Part shown: piece by piece, positions 6,065 through 11,498 of the stretch
Layout: every line of letters begins with the position of its first letter
Position numbering within the stretch: the stretch's first letter is position 1
DNA from: an uncultured Sphingobium sp.
GTDB lineage: Bacteria; Pseudomonadota; Alphaproteobacteria; Sphingomonadales; Sphingomonadaceae
DNA: 11,498 bases
NCBI GenBank assembly: GCA_946479185.1
Contig: CAMLFF010000071.1
Location: 1 to 11,498, forward strand
Direction: 5' to 3'
The notes under the pieces: generated by a model
What the model was told of the DNA's origin: nothing
What the model saw: only the letters and a program-made list of their open reading frames with translations
Databases searched by the model: none
Position numbers and translations under genes: made by a program

Positions 6065-6382
6065 TCAGTCTTCCGGCGCGATTGTAACCTTGAGGCCTTC
6101 AAGCTCGGCGCTCAGCGTGAGCTGGCAGGAGAGACGGCTGTTCGGCTCGCGATGATCGGAGCTGTCGAGCAGGTCATCCTCATCGCTGCCCATCGCTGGC
6201 AGCTTGTCCGCAAATGCCTCATCGACATAGACATGGCATGTCGCGCAAGAGGCGCAGCCGCCGCACAGGGCAAGCAGTTCATCAATGCCTTCATCACGAA
6301 TGGCTTCCATCACCGAATAGCCATCCTTGGCTTCGATTTCGTGCGATGAACCGTCCCGCGTCACAACCGTCAATTGCGGCAT
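6065..6382 (-). CDS. [2Fe-2S] ferredoxin (putidaredoxin/adrenodoxin type)
   Basis: A 105-residue soluble electron carrier. The cluster ligands follow the C-x5-C-x2-C ... C pattern: Cys40, Cys46 and Cys49 in [14 protein letters not shown], and Cys86 in R-L-S-C-Q-L. The length and the acidic segment D-E-D-D-L-L-D (67-73) are typical of the adrenodoxin/putidaredoxin group, which pass electrons from a ferredoxin reductase to cytochromes P450 or Rieske-type oxygenases, or serve Fe-S assembly. Cys43 is an additional cysteine inside the cluster loop, not expected to be a ligand. GGGAG (complement of 6389-6393) precedes the ATG by 6 bases. No reductase, P450, or isc/hsc gene is adjacent, so the partner is not indicated. 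It appears to be a single-gene transcript, divergent from the DNA glycosylase and convergent with DUF2147. Confidence 0.95.
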   Translation of the reverse strand: MPQLTVVTRDGSSHEIEAKDGYSVMEAIRDEGIDELLALCGGCASCATCHVYVDEAFADKLPAMGSDEDDLLDSSDHREPNSRLSCQLTLSAELEGLKVTIAPED

Positions 6383-6410
6383 TTTTATCTCCCAAGCTTG
6401 GATAGCCCCG

Positions 6411-6438
6411 CTATTAGGGTCAGCTAGCCAGAAATCAA
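6411..6438 (-). promoter_or_regulatory. Candidate ferredoxin promoter
   Basis: On the minus strand, TTGATT (complement of 6433-6438) and TAATAG (complement of 6411-6416) are separated by 16 bases, about 30 bases upstream of the ferredoxin start. A short palindrome ATAGC-CCC-GCTAT (6402-6414) overlaps the -10 region and could be an operator. Matches to consensus are partial. Confidence 0.3.
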
Positions 6439-6470
6439 CCGATCACTCTGCGGAACATCCTGAGGCGACC

Positions 6471-7085
6471 ATGCTCGACGAGACAGCATTGCGATCATCG
6501 CTCGACGCCTTAGCGCTGAGCCAGCCTGCGATTGCGGCGGTCATCACCAGCCATGGCTACCCCGCGCCCCGCGTGCGCGCGCCAGGCTATGAGACGATGC
6601 TGCGGACGATCGTGGGCCAGCAGGTTAGCGTGGCAGCGGCGGCATCGGTGTGGGCGAAGCTGGAGGCGGCTGTGGGCGCGGGTTGCGCGCCGGATGCGCT
6701 GCTGGCGCAAGATTTCGACACGTTGCGCGCCTGCGGCCTCTCCCGCCAGAAGCAGGGCTATGCGCGCAGCCTCGCCGAACTGGTGGTGAGTGGCGAACTG
6801 GACCTGCATGCCCTGCCGGAGGATGATGAGGAAGCCATCGCGGCGCTGGTGCGCGTGAAGGGCATTGGTCGCTGGTCTGCCGAGATTTATCTGCTGTTTG
6901 CCGAGGGACGCCAGGACATTTGGCCCGCAGGCGATCTGGCCGTGCAGATTGCGGTGGGGCGCATATTGGGGCTTGCCGAGCGCCCGAGCGAGAAGCTGAC
7001 CCGCGAGGTGGCGGAGGCATGGCGCCCGCATCGCAGCGCGATGGCGCTCATGGCCTGGCATCATTATAATATCGTGGCGCTGTGA
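6471..7085 (+). CDS. alkA: DNA-3-methyladenine glycosylase II (AlkA-like, HhH-GPD)
   Basis: A 204-residue base-excision repair enzyme that removes alkylated bases such as 3-methyladenine by cleaving the N-glycosidic bond. It belongs to the helix-hairpin-helix GPD superfamily: the hairpin is V129-K-G-I-G-R-W-S at 129-136, followed by the I-W-P-A-G-D-L-A segment in which Asp155 is the expected catalytic aspartate. The N-terminal part has M-L-R-T-I-V-G-Q-Q-V-S (43-53), the usual I-x-x-Q-Q-(V/I)-S signature. It corresponds to the two-domain form, shorter than E. coli AlkA (282 residues), which has an extra N-terminal domain. ATG 6471 is chosen because GAGG lies 5 bases upstream and homology begins there; the frame stays open upstream to about 6327 but overlaps the ferredoxin start. 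It is convergent with the pterin dehydratase, 12 bases away. Confidence 0.93.
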   Translation: MLDETALRSSLDALALSQPAIAAVITSHGYPAPRVRAPGYETMLRTIVGQQVSVAAAASVWAKLEAAVGAGCAPDALLAQDFDTLRACGLSRQKQGYARSLAELVVSGELDLHALPEDDEEAIAALVRVKGIGRWSAEIYLLFAEGRQDIWPAGDLAVQIAVGRILGLAERPSEKLTREVAEAWRPHRSAMALMAWHHYNIVAL

Positions 7086-7097
7086 TCGACGCTCCAC

Positions 7098-7394
7098 TCA
7101 GATCAGCAGCGCGTCAATCTCCTGCGCCAGCGAGATATCGCGTGCGCTCAGGCCATTGGCATCATGCGTCGTCAGGCGAATATCGACGCGGTTGTACACA
7201 TTCGACCATTCCGGGTGATGATCGGCCCGCTCGGCCAGCAAGGCGACTTTGCTCATGAAGCCGAACGCCTCGACAAAATCATTAAAGCGCATGTGGCGGC
7301 TGACCCCGCTCGCATCATCCGACAGGCGCCACTCCGGGATGGTGGCGAGGGCTTCTGCGCGCTGCTGGTCCGTGAGGGTGGCAATTTTAGGCAT
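7098..7394 (-). CDS. phhB: Pterin-4a-carbinolamine dehydratase
   Basis: A 98-residue cytoplasmic enzyme that dehydrates 4a-hydroxytetrahydrobiopterin, recycling the pterin cofactor used by phenylalanine hydroxylase. The family signature is present: E-R-A-D-H-H-P-E-W (55-63, with the His-His-Pro), [10 protein letters not shown] (66-75), T-H-D (76-78), G-L-S-A-R-D (81-86), and a terminal A-x-x-I-D. Length is normal for this family. The ATG is the complement of 7392-7394, with AAGGAG upstream at a suitable distance; the frame is open 18 codons further upstream, but that portion has no homology and reaches into ccmA's leader. No phhA lies next to it, so in this organism it may serve another pterin-dependent step or act from a dispersed pathway. 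It is divergent from ccmA. Confidence 0.95.
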   Translation of the reverse strand: MPKIATLTDQQRAEALATIPEWRLSDDASGVSRHMRFNDFVEAFGFMSKVALLAERADHHPEWSNVYNRVDIRLTTHDANGLSARDISLAQEIDALLI

Positions 7395-7451
7395 CGCGAA
7401 CTCCTTGTCTCGGTCTCCCCTTTCTCCCGTTCTCGCCCGGCAGGTCAAGCG

Positions 7452-8051
7452 ATGAGCAAGGCGGCGATTGCATTGGAGGAGCTTGCCTGCCTACGCGGCG
7501 GGCGACTGTTGTTTGCGGGCGTGGACCTGTTGCTCGGGCCGGGCCAGAGCGCGCAGATTGCCGGGCCGAACGGGGTTGGGAAATCGAGCCTGTTGCGGAT
7601 CGTGGCCGGGCTGCTGCGGCCCTTTGCGGGGACCGTGCGTTGCGAAGGCGCGGTGGCGCTAACCGACGAACTGGATGCGCTGGACCGCGACCGCACGGTG
7701 CACGAGGCGCTGGCCTTCTGGGCGCGGATCGATGAGGTGCCGCTGGAGCGCATCGACGCCGCGTTGGATGATCTTGGCATCGCGCATCTCGCGGAGGTCC
7801 CCGCGCGTATGCTTTCGACCGGCCAACGCAAACGGGCGGCGCTCGCCCGCACCCTGGTGACGGATGCGCCGATCTGGCTGCTGGATGAGCCTGCCAATGG
7901 GCTTGATGTGACCTCGGCCCAGCAGCTTGGCGCGCTGGTGGATCGTCATCGGGCGGCGGGCGGCATCGTGTTGACGGCGTCTCATCTGCCGCTGGCCTGG
8001 GCGCAGGATGTGACGATCCACCTCTCCCCGCCGCTGGACGATGCGCTATGA
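7452..8051 (+). CDS. ccmA: Heme exporter ATP-binding protein CcmA
   Basis: A 199-residue cytoplasmic ABC ATPase of the system I cytochrome c maturation complex. Walker A is G-P-N-G-V-G-K-S-S (38-46), the ABC signature is L-S-T-G-Q (121-125) followed by R-K-R-A-A-L-A-R, Walker B is I-W-L-L-D-E-P (141-147), and the switch His is H178 in T-A-S-H. Length and the replacement of the usual S-G-G-Q by S-T-G-Q are typical of CcmA. Together with CcmB and CcmC it releases holo-CcmE so that heme can be delivered to apocytochrome c. ATG 7452 has only a weak upstream AGG; the frame is open far upstream but runs antisense across the pterin dehydratase, so I reject a longer start. Its stop overlaps the ccmB start (ATGA at 8048-8051), indicating translational coupling. 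Confidence 0.96.
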   Translation: MSKAAIALEELACLRGGRLLFAGVDLLLGPGQSAQIAGPNGVGKSSLLRIVAGLLRPFAGTVRCEGAVALTDELDALDRDRTVHEALAFWARIDEVPLERIDAALDDLGIAHLAEVPARMLSTGQRKRAALARTLVTDAPIWLLDEPANGLDVTSAQQLGALVDRHRAAGGIVLTASHLPLAWAQDVTIHLSPPLDDAL

Positions 8052-8689
8052 TCCGCACCATCATCCTGCGCGATCTGGGGCGCGCCTTCCGCAGCGGTGG
8101 CATCTGGCTACCGCTGGCGTTTCTGCTGCTCATTGCCGCACTATTCCCCTTTGCGGTGGGGCCGAATGCGACCTTGCTGAGCCAGACAGGCGGCGGGCTG
8201 CTGTGGATTGCCGCCTTGCTTGCGAGCCTGCTTCCGATTGATCGCCTCATCGAACCGGACCGGGAAACCGGCGTGATGGATCAGCTCGTGCTGCGCGGCA
8301 TTGGCGAAGGGACGATCCTGTTCGCCAAGGGCATTGCGCATTGGCTGAGCTTTGGCCCGCCCCTGCTGCTGGCGGCGCTACCTGCGGGGGCGCTGCTCAA
8401 GCTGGAACCGGATGTGCTGCAGATGGTGATGCTGGGGCTGTTACTGGGCACGCCGGGGCTGGCAGCGCTGGCGATTCTGGTGGCGGCGCTGACGGCGGGC
8501 TTGCGGGGGAGCGGATCGCTCACCGGACTGCTGGTGCTACCGCTGGCCGTGCCGATCCTGATCTTTGGCGCTGGGTCGCTGCAATTTGGCGGGGGGGAAG
8601 CACTCAAGCTGGTGGCGGCCTGCTCACTGCTGCTGTGCGCGATTGCGCCGATTGCGGGCGGTGCGGCGTTAAGGGCGGGCCGGGACTAA
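8048..8689 (+). CDS. ccmB: Heme exporter membrane protein CcmB
   Basis: A 213-residue inner-membrane protein with about six hydrophobic helices, partner of CcmA in cytochrome c maturation. Typical CcmB landmarks are visible: P-F-A-V-G-P-N (early loop, 34-40), I-A-A-L-L-A-S-L-L-P-I-D-R-L (56-69), L-I-E-P-D-R-E-T-G-V-M-D-Q-L, F-A-K-G-I-A-H-W-L, L-L-G-T-P-G-L-A-A-L, and a late V-L-P-L-A-V-P-I-L-I-F-G-A-G. It starts within the ccmA stop. Unlike in many proteobacterial ccm clusters, ccmC does not follow: the next 130 bases are palindromic repeats, then a minus-strand methyltransferase gene. The remaining ccm genes must lie elsewhere if the system is complete. Transcription probably ends at the first repeat hairpin (8692-8711). 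Confidence 0.95.
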   Translation: MIRTIILRDLGRAFRSGGIWLPLAFLLLIAALFPFAVGPNATLLSQTGGGLLWIAALLASLLPIDRLIEPDRETGVMDQLVLRGIGEGTILFAKGIAHWLSFGPPLLLAALPAGALLKLEPDVLQMVMLGLLLGTPGLAALAILVAALTAGLRGSGSLTGLLVLPLAVPILIFGAGSLQFGGGEALKLVAACSLLLCAIAPIAGGAALRAGRD

Positions 8690-8690
8690 T

Positions 8691-8740
8691 TCCTCCCCAC
8701 TTGTGGGGAGGGGGACCGCCGAAGGTGGTGGTGGGGGCTG
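8691..8740 (+). repeat. Palindromic intergenic repeat, unit 1
   Basis: The unit holds two stem-loops. CCTCCCCAC-TT-GTGGGGAGG (8692-8711) is a perfect 9-bp stem starting two bases after the ccmB stop codon, and ACCGCC (8715-8720) pairs with GGTGGT (8727-8732) with one G-T pair. Its layout, a C/G-run hairpin followed by a short GC hairpin and a G-rich end (GTGGGGGCTG), is shared in reverse orientation by the unit at 8768-8822. The first hairpin could serve as the ccmB terminator. Confidence 0.7.
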
Positions 8741-8767
8741 AAGGTTGAGCGCGGTTTGTGCAGAGGC

Positions 8768-8822
8768 GCAGACCCCCTCCGTCAGCACTGCGCGCTGCCA
8801 CCTCCCCGCCAGCAGGGAGGAT
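8768..8822 (-). repeat. Palindromic intergenic repeat, unit 2 (inverted)
   Basis: Read on the minus strand it starts AATCCTCCC, has a first stem CCTCCC/GGGAGG (8801-8820), a second short stem CAGC/GCTG (8783-8797), and ends GACGGAGGGGGTCTG, matching unit 1 in order and spacing but with diverged bases. The two units face each other across 27 bases (8741-8767), a REP-pair/BIME arrangement. It lies just after the methyltransferase stop. Confidence 0.65.
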
Positions 8823-8833
8823 TTAGCTCAGCC

Positions 8834-9727
8834 TCAATCCCGCGACCAGCGCGCCCAGATCGCGGTGGGGAGCAACAGCCCCCTCGCCTCTTCCCGCACG
8901 GCAAGTTCGCCGCACTCGATGCGGCCCGGCAGATCGCCCAGATGTGCGCGCAGCAGTTCACCGATGGCGAGCGCCGACATTCGCACGGCATAGACGGTGA
9001 GAAACAGGAAGCGGCTTTCGCTATCGAGCAAACGGCGGCACTGCGCGATCAAATCCGGCAAATCTTCCTCGAGCCGCCAAATCTCGCCATCTGGTCCGCG
9101 GCCATATTTGGGCGGATCGAGCAAGATGCCATCATAGCGCCGCTCGCGCCGCACTTCGCGCGCGGTAAAGCGGGCGGCATCGTCAATGATCCAGCGGACG
9201 GGATGATCGCTCATCCCCGAAAGCACGGCATTGTCGCGCGCTTGCGCGACCGATTTCTTGGAGGCATCGACATGGACGCATTGCGCACCGGTGGTCGCAA
9301 GCGCCAGCGTGCCAACGCCGGTATAACCGAACAAGTTGAGGAATTGCGGCTGCTCCATCCCATCCAGACGCTCCCGCGCCCAGCGCCACACGGGTGACAT
9401 ATCGGGGAAGAAACCCAAGTGACGGAAGGGCGTGCAATTGGCCTGAAAGCGCGCTTCCTGCCAGGCGAGCGGCCAGCCATCGCGCGGCACGGGCTTGTCA
9501 AAATGCCAGCGCCCGCCGCCATCCTCATCCGATGCGGGGAGGAAGCTGCCATGCGCGTCCCACTCGGCTTGCGCGGGCTGCCACATCGCCTGCGGCTCGG
9601 GGCGGATGAAGCGATATTTGCCGTAGCGCTCCAGCTTACGCCCGGCGCCGCTATCGATCAGGCCATAATCCGCCCAAGGCTCGGCAATCATGGTGCCAAG
9701 CGGGAGCGCCTCACGCAGTTCAGGCAC
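8834..9727 (-). CDS. Class I SAM-dependent methyltransferase, RlmI/RlmK-like
   Basis: A 297-residue cytoplasmic methyltransferase. The Rossmann-fold SAM site is at N-L-F-G-Y-T-G-V-G-T (131-140), the following acidic strand end at V-H-V-D-A-S (151-156), and the catalytic-region motif at I-L-L-D-P-P-K-Y-G-R-G-P (201-212). The last one is typical of the COG1092/Methyltrans_SAM group that includes rRNA methyltransferases RlmI and the RlmK domain. An N-terminal segment of about 95 residues with Y-G-L-I-D-S-G-x-G-R-K-L-E-R-Y-G precedes it. The substrate is not certain, though rRNA is likely by family. The GTG at 9727 overlaps the thrC stop by 8 bases; ATG 9691 is a shorter alternative. No clear ribosome-binding site precedes either, which suggests translational coupling to thrC. 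Confidence 0.88.
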   Translation of the reverse strand: MPELREALPLGTMIAEPWADYGLIDSGAGRKLERYGKYRFIRPEPQAMWQPAQAEWDAHGSFLPASDEDGGGRWHFDKPVPRDGWPLAWQEARFQANCTPFRHLGFFPDMSPVWRWARERLDGMEQPQFLNLFGYTGVGTLALATTGAQCVHVDASKKSVAQARDNAVLSGMSDHPVRWIIDDAARFTAREVRRERRYDGILLDPPKYGRGPDGEIWRLEEDLPDLIAQCRRLLDSESRFLFLTVYAVRMSALAIGELLRAHLGDLPGRIECGELAVREEARGLLLPTAIWARWSRD

Positions 9728-11123
9728 GGCGGGGCGTGGCGCGCTCGGCGATATAGTCGGTCACCGCCTCGAACGTGCCGGGCAGCAGCGCATAACGCTC
9801 CTCACGCCCGAACAGATCGCCCATGCGGGAGGGCAGCGACGGGCGCACGCCGACAGCGCGCTCGACAGCATCGCGGAACTTGGCCGGATGCGCGGTGGCG
9901 AGCGTGACGATGGGCACGGCGGGATCGAGATCAGAAGCCTGCGCGGCGGCAAGGGCGATGGCCGTGTGCGGATCGATCACTTGCCCGGCGGCATCATAGG
10001 CCCAGTGCATGGCGCGCGACATGCCATCGGCATCGATGCGTGCGGAGCTGAACAGCTTGGACGCGCCCTCGCGCTGCATATTGGTGAGGCGCATGGCCTT
10101 GGTTGCTTCAAAGCCCGCCATCTGCTCGGCCAGCGCCAGTCCATCCCGACCATTGAGATCGAACAGAAGCCGCTCGAAATTGGAGGAGACCTGGATGTCC
10201 ATGCTCGGCGTCGCCGTGGGCACAACACTGCCTTGGCTGTAATCGCCTTCGGACAGCGCGCGGTGGAGAATGTCGTTCACATTGGTGGCGACAATGAGCC
10301 GCTCGATGGGCAGGCCCATCCGCGCGGCGACATAGCCCGCGAACACATCACCGAAATTGCCAGTGGGCACGGAGAACGCGACGCTGCGATCGGGCGCGCC
10401 CAGGCGCACGGCGGAATAGATATAATAGACCACCTGCGAGACGAGGCGCGCCCAGTTGATGCTGTTCACCGCCGACAGATCGAACTTGCTCGCGAAATCC
10501 TTGTCGTTGAACATGCGCTTCACCAGCGCCTGCGCATCGTCAAAGCTGCCATCGATGGCGATGTTATAGACATTGGGCGCGAGCACAGTCGTCATCTGGC
10601 GGCGCTGCACGTCCGACACACGGCCAGCGGGGTGCAGCATGAAGATGTCGATCTTAGCGCGGCCTGCCACGGCGTCGATCGCCGCCGAGCCGGTGTCGCC
10701 GGACGTTGCGCCGACGATGGTCAGATGCGTATCGCGGCGGCTCAGGAACTTCTCGAACAACTGCCCGAGCAACTGCAGGGCGACGTCCTTGAACGCCAGC
10801 GTCGGGCCGTGAAACAGCTCCAGCAACCAATGCCGATGATCCAGCTGAACAAGCGGCGTGACGGCCTTATGCGCAAAGCGGCCATAGGCTTCCGTGCAGA
10901 GCGTGCGCAGCTCCTCTTCACTCAGACTATCGCCCACGAACGGCAGAATGACGCGCACAGCTGTCTCGACATAGGAGAGGCCACGCATGGAGGCAAAGTC
11001 AGCCGCACTGAAGCTTGGCCAATGCTCGGGAAGGTAAAGCCCCCCATCGCTCGCCAGACCGGCCAGCGTTGCACCCTCGAAATCGAGCGCCGCGGCGCGC
11101 CCCCTGCTGCTCATATATTGCAT
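9720..11123 (-). CDS. thrC: Threonine synthase
   Basis: A 467-residue PLP-dependent enzyme converting O-phospho-L-homoserine to L-threonine and phosphate, the last step of threonine synthesis in the cytoplasm. The N-terminus has S-S-R-G-R-A-A-A-L-D-F-E and G-L-A-S-D-G-G-L-Y-L-P (22-32), typical of the E. coli/yeast-type long form. The PLP lysine is Lys112 in H-G-P-T-L-A-F-K-D (105-113), and the phosphate-binding loop is G-A-T-S-G-D-T-G (138-145). A later S-V-P-T-G-N-F-G-D segment also fits the family. Length is normal. The first ATG (11123) matches homologues; its upstream ribosome-binding site is weak. It lies 48 bases after SURF1 and overlaps the methyltransferase start, so the three probably form one minus-strand operon. 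Confidence 0.97.
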   Translation of the reverse strand: MQYMSSRGRAAALDFEGATLAGLASDGGLYLPEHWPSFSAADFASMRGLSYVETAVRVILPFVGDSLSEEELRTLCTEAYGRFAHKAVTPLVQLDHRHWLLELFHGPTLAFKDVALQLLGQLFEKFLSRRDTHLTIVGATSGDTGSAAIDAVAGRAKIDIFMLHPAGRVSDVQRRQMTTVLAPNVYNIAIDGSFDDAQALVKRMFNDKDFASKFDLSAVNSINWARLVSQVVYYIYSAVRLGAPDRSVAFSVPTGNFGDVFAGYVAARMGLPIERLIVATNVNDILHRALSEGDYSQGSVVPTATPSMDIQVSSNFERLLFDLNGRDGLALAEQMAGFEATKAMRLTNMQREGASKLFSSARIDADGMSRAMHWAYDAAGQVIDPHTAIALAAAQASDLDPAVPIVTLATAHPAKFRDAVERAVGVRPSLPSRMGDLFGREERYALLPGTFEAVTDYIAERATPRRA

Positions 11124-11171
11124 GATCGGCGCTCTTAGCGATGCACGGCGCGATGCGCAACTTGAGTGGCC

Positions 11172-11466
11172 TTAAGCTGCATCATCATTCGATTGCTCCC
11201 GTTTGCGTAACGCAAGCACGTAGATGACCGCCGCGATCAACGCGAAGAGGAACCATTGCACCATGTAGGAGCGGTGATTGTTCGGCACCGAGGCTGGATC
11301 GGGCGGGGCTGAGGCCATCAGGCCGGGGGCTGGCTGCTCTGCCACGATCATCAGCCGCAGTGGCGGGGAGTCACCACGCAGCCGATCCATCGATGGCGAT
11401 TTGTCCGGCTCATGCGTGGCATAACCGCGCACAACGCCGCCGGTCCAGCTGGGCTTAAAATCGGGC
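11172..11466 (-). CDS. SURF1 family protein, C-terminal part (5' truncated at contig end)
   Basis: The last 97 residues of a SURF1 protein, an inner-membrane factor for cytochrome c oxidase (complex IV) assembly. Recognisable features are the W-T-G-G-V-V-R-G-Y segment and the hallmark P-N-N-H-R-S-Y-M-V-Q-W-F (P-N-N-H-x-x-Y-x-x-x-W-F) directly before a C-terminal transmembrane helix (F-L-F-A-L-I-A-A-V-I-Y-V-L-A-L), then a basic R-K-R end. The N-terminal helix and most of the periplasmic domain are missing because the real sequence stops at 11466. The frame continues openly into adapter sequence (11467-11498), and those codons must not be counted as protein. A GTG at 11432 is an internal valine, not a start. 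In sphingomonads SURF1 commonly follows cox genes and precedes thrC, matching this order. Confidence 0.9.
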
Positions 11467-11498
11467 AGATCGGAAGAGCGTCGTGTAGGGAAAGAGTG
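11467..11498. other. Illumina sequencing adapter contamination
   Basis: The final 32 bases start AGATCGGAAGAGC and continue TCGTGTAGGGAAAGAGTG, which is the standard TruSeq adapter read-through; the reverse complement ends in the familiar GCTCTTCCGATCT. It is not genomic sequence. Translated in the SURF1 frame it gives HSFPTRRSSDL, a peptide known as an artefact at ends of predicted proteins. Confidence 0.98.

Noticed and set aside
6327..6470. Upstream in-frame extension of the DNA glycosylase
   Set aside because: It overlaps the start and upstream region of the divergent ferredoxin gene; ATG 6471 has GAGG at 5 bases and fits family length.
7395..7448. Eighteen-codon upstream extension of the pterin dehydratase
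   Set aside because: The conserved protein starts at the ATG complement of 7392-7394, which has its own AAGGAG.
7164..7451. Upstream in-frame extension of ccmA
   Set aside because: It is antisense to the pterin dehydratase and has no homology to ABC proteins; ATG 7452 starts the known CcmA N-terminus.
7387..8250. Minus-strand open frame of 287 codons across ccmA-ccmB
   Set aside because: Extremely Pro/Arg/Ala-rich composition, antisense to two motif-bearing genes; a GC shadow.
8691..8822. CRISPR array or insertion-sequence ends
   Set aside because: Only two units in inverted, not direct, orientation; no spacer periodicity, no transposase and no target-site duplication.
8756..9397. Plus-strand open frame of 213 codons across the repeat and methyltransferase
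   Set aside because: It is antisense to the SAM methyltransferase, which has clear motifs, and its start is inside the palindromic repeat region.
9690..11138. Plus-strand open frame of 482 codons
   Set aside because: It lies fully antisense to thrC, is His/Arg/Gly rich with no recognisable motif, and arises from GC-biased third positions of a certain gene.
11430..11432. GTG as the start of the SURF1 frame
   Set aside because: Upstream in-frame codons to 11466 still encode SURF1-like sequence (W-T-G-G-V), so it is an internal valine of a truncated gene.

Overview
The window looks like an ordinary chromosomal segment of a high-GC alphaproteobacterium, most likely of the order Sphingomonadales. 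The reasons are a TonB-dependent receptor paired with an MFS transporter, a tRNA-Tyr/rlmB neighbourhood, a DUF2147 protein, a vertebrate/putidaredoxin-type [2Fe-2S] ferredoxin, a ccmA-ccmB pair, a SURF1-thrC-methyltransferase run, and palindromic intergenic repeats of a style I associate with sphingomonad genomes. Genus cannot be fixed from sequence alone.

Layout. (1) 1-2333, plus strand: the 3' part of a TonB-dependent receptor whose stop overlaps the start of an MFS transporter (ATGA), a probable outer/inner-membrane uptake pair. (2) 2340-3641: a hairpin terminator, a small membrane-anchored protein on the minus strand, then two small plus-strand genes of unknown function (one secreted, one with a C-terminal membrane helix). 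(3) 3788-6053: tRNA-Tyr(GUA) on the minus strand, divergent from a plus-strand run of a TrmH/RlmB-type rRNA 2'-O-methyltransferase, an unrecognised lipoprotein and a secreted DUF2147 protein, closed by a hairpin. (4) 6065-7394: a [2Fe-2S] ferredoxin (minus), an AlkA-type DNA glycosylase (plus) and a pterin-4a-carbinolamine dehydratase (minus). (5) 7452-8689: ccmA and ccmB, overlapping by ATGA, the ATPase and membrane subunit of the cytochrome c maturation exporter; no ccmC follows. (6) 8691-8822: two inverted copies of a palindromic repeat (REP/BIME-like). (7) 8834-11466, minus strand: SURF1 (C-terminal part), threonine synthase, and a class I SAM methyltransferase.

The last 32 bases (11467-11498) are not genomic: they match the Illumina sequencing adapter. 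This adapter is open in the SURF1 frame and would add a false 11-residue N-terminus to the truncated protein.

Most genes are housekeeping functions. I see no phage, transposase, CRISPR or defence system and no convincing new multi-gene system. The most useful observations are the adapter artefact, the inverted palindromic repeats, a palindrome between tRNA-Tyr and rlmB, the receptor's missing terminal aromatic residue, and a few small lineage-type membrane or secreted proteins.
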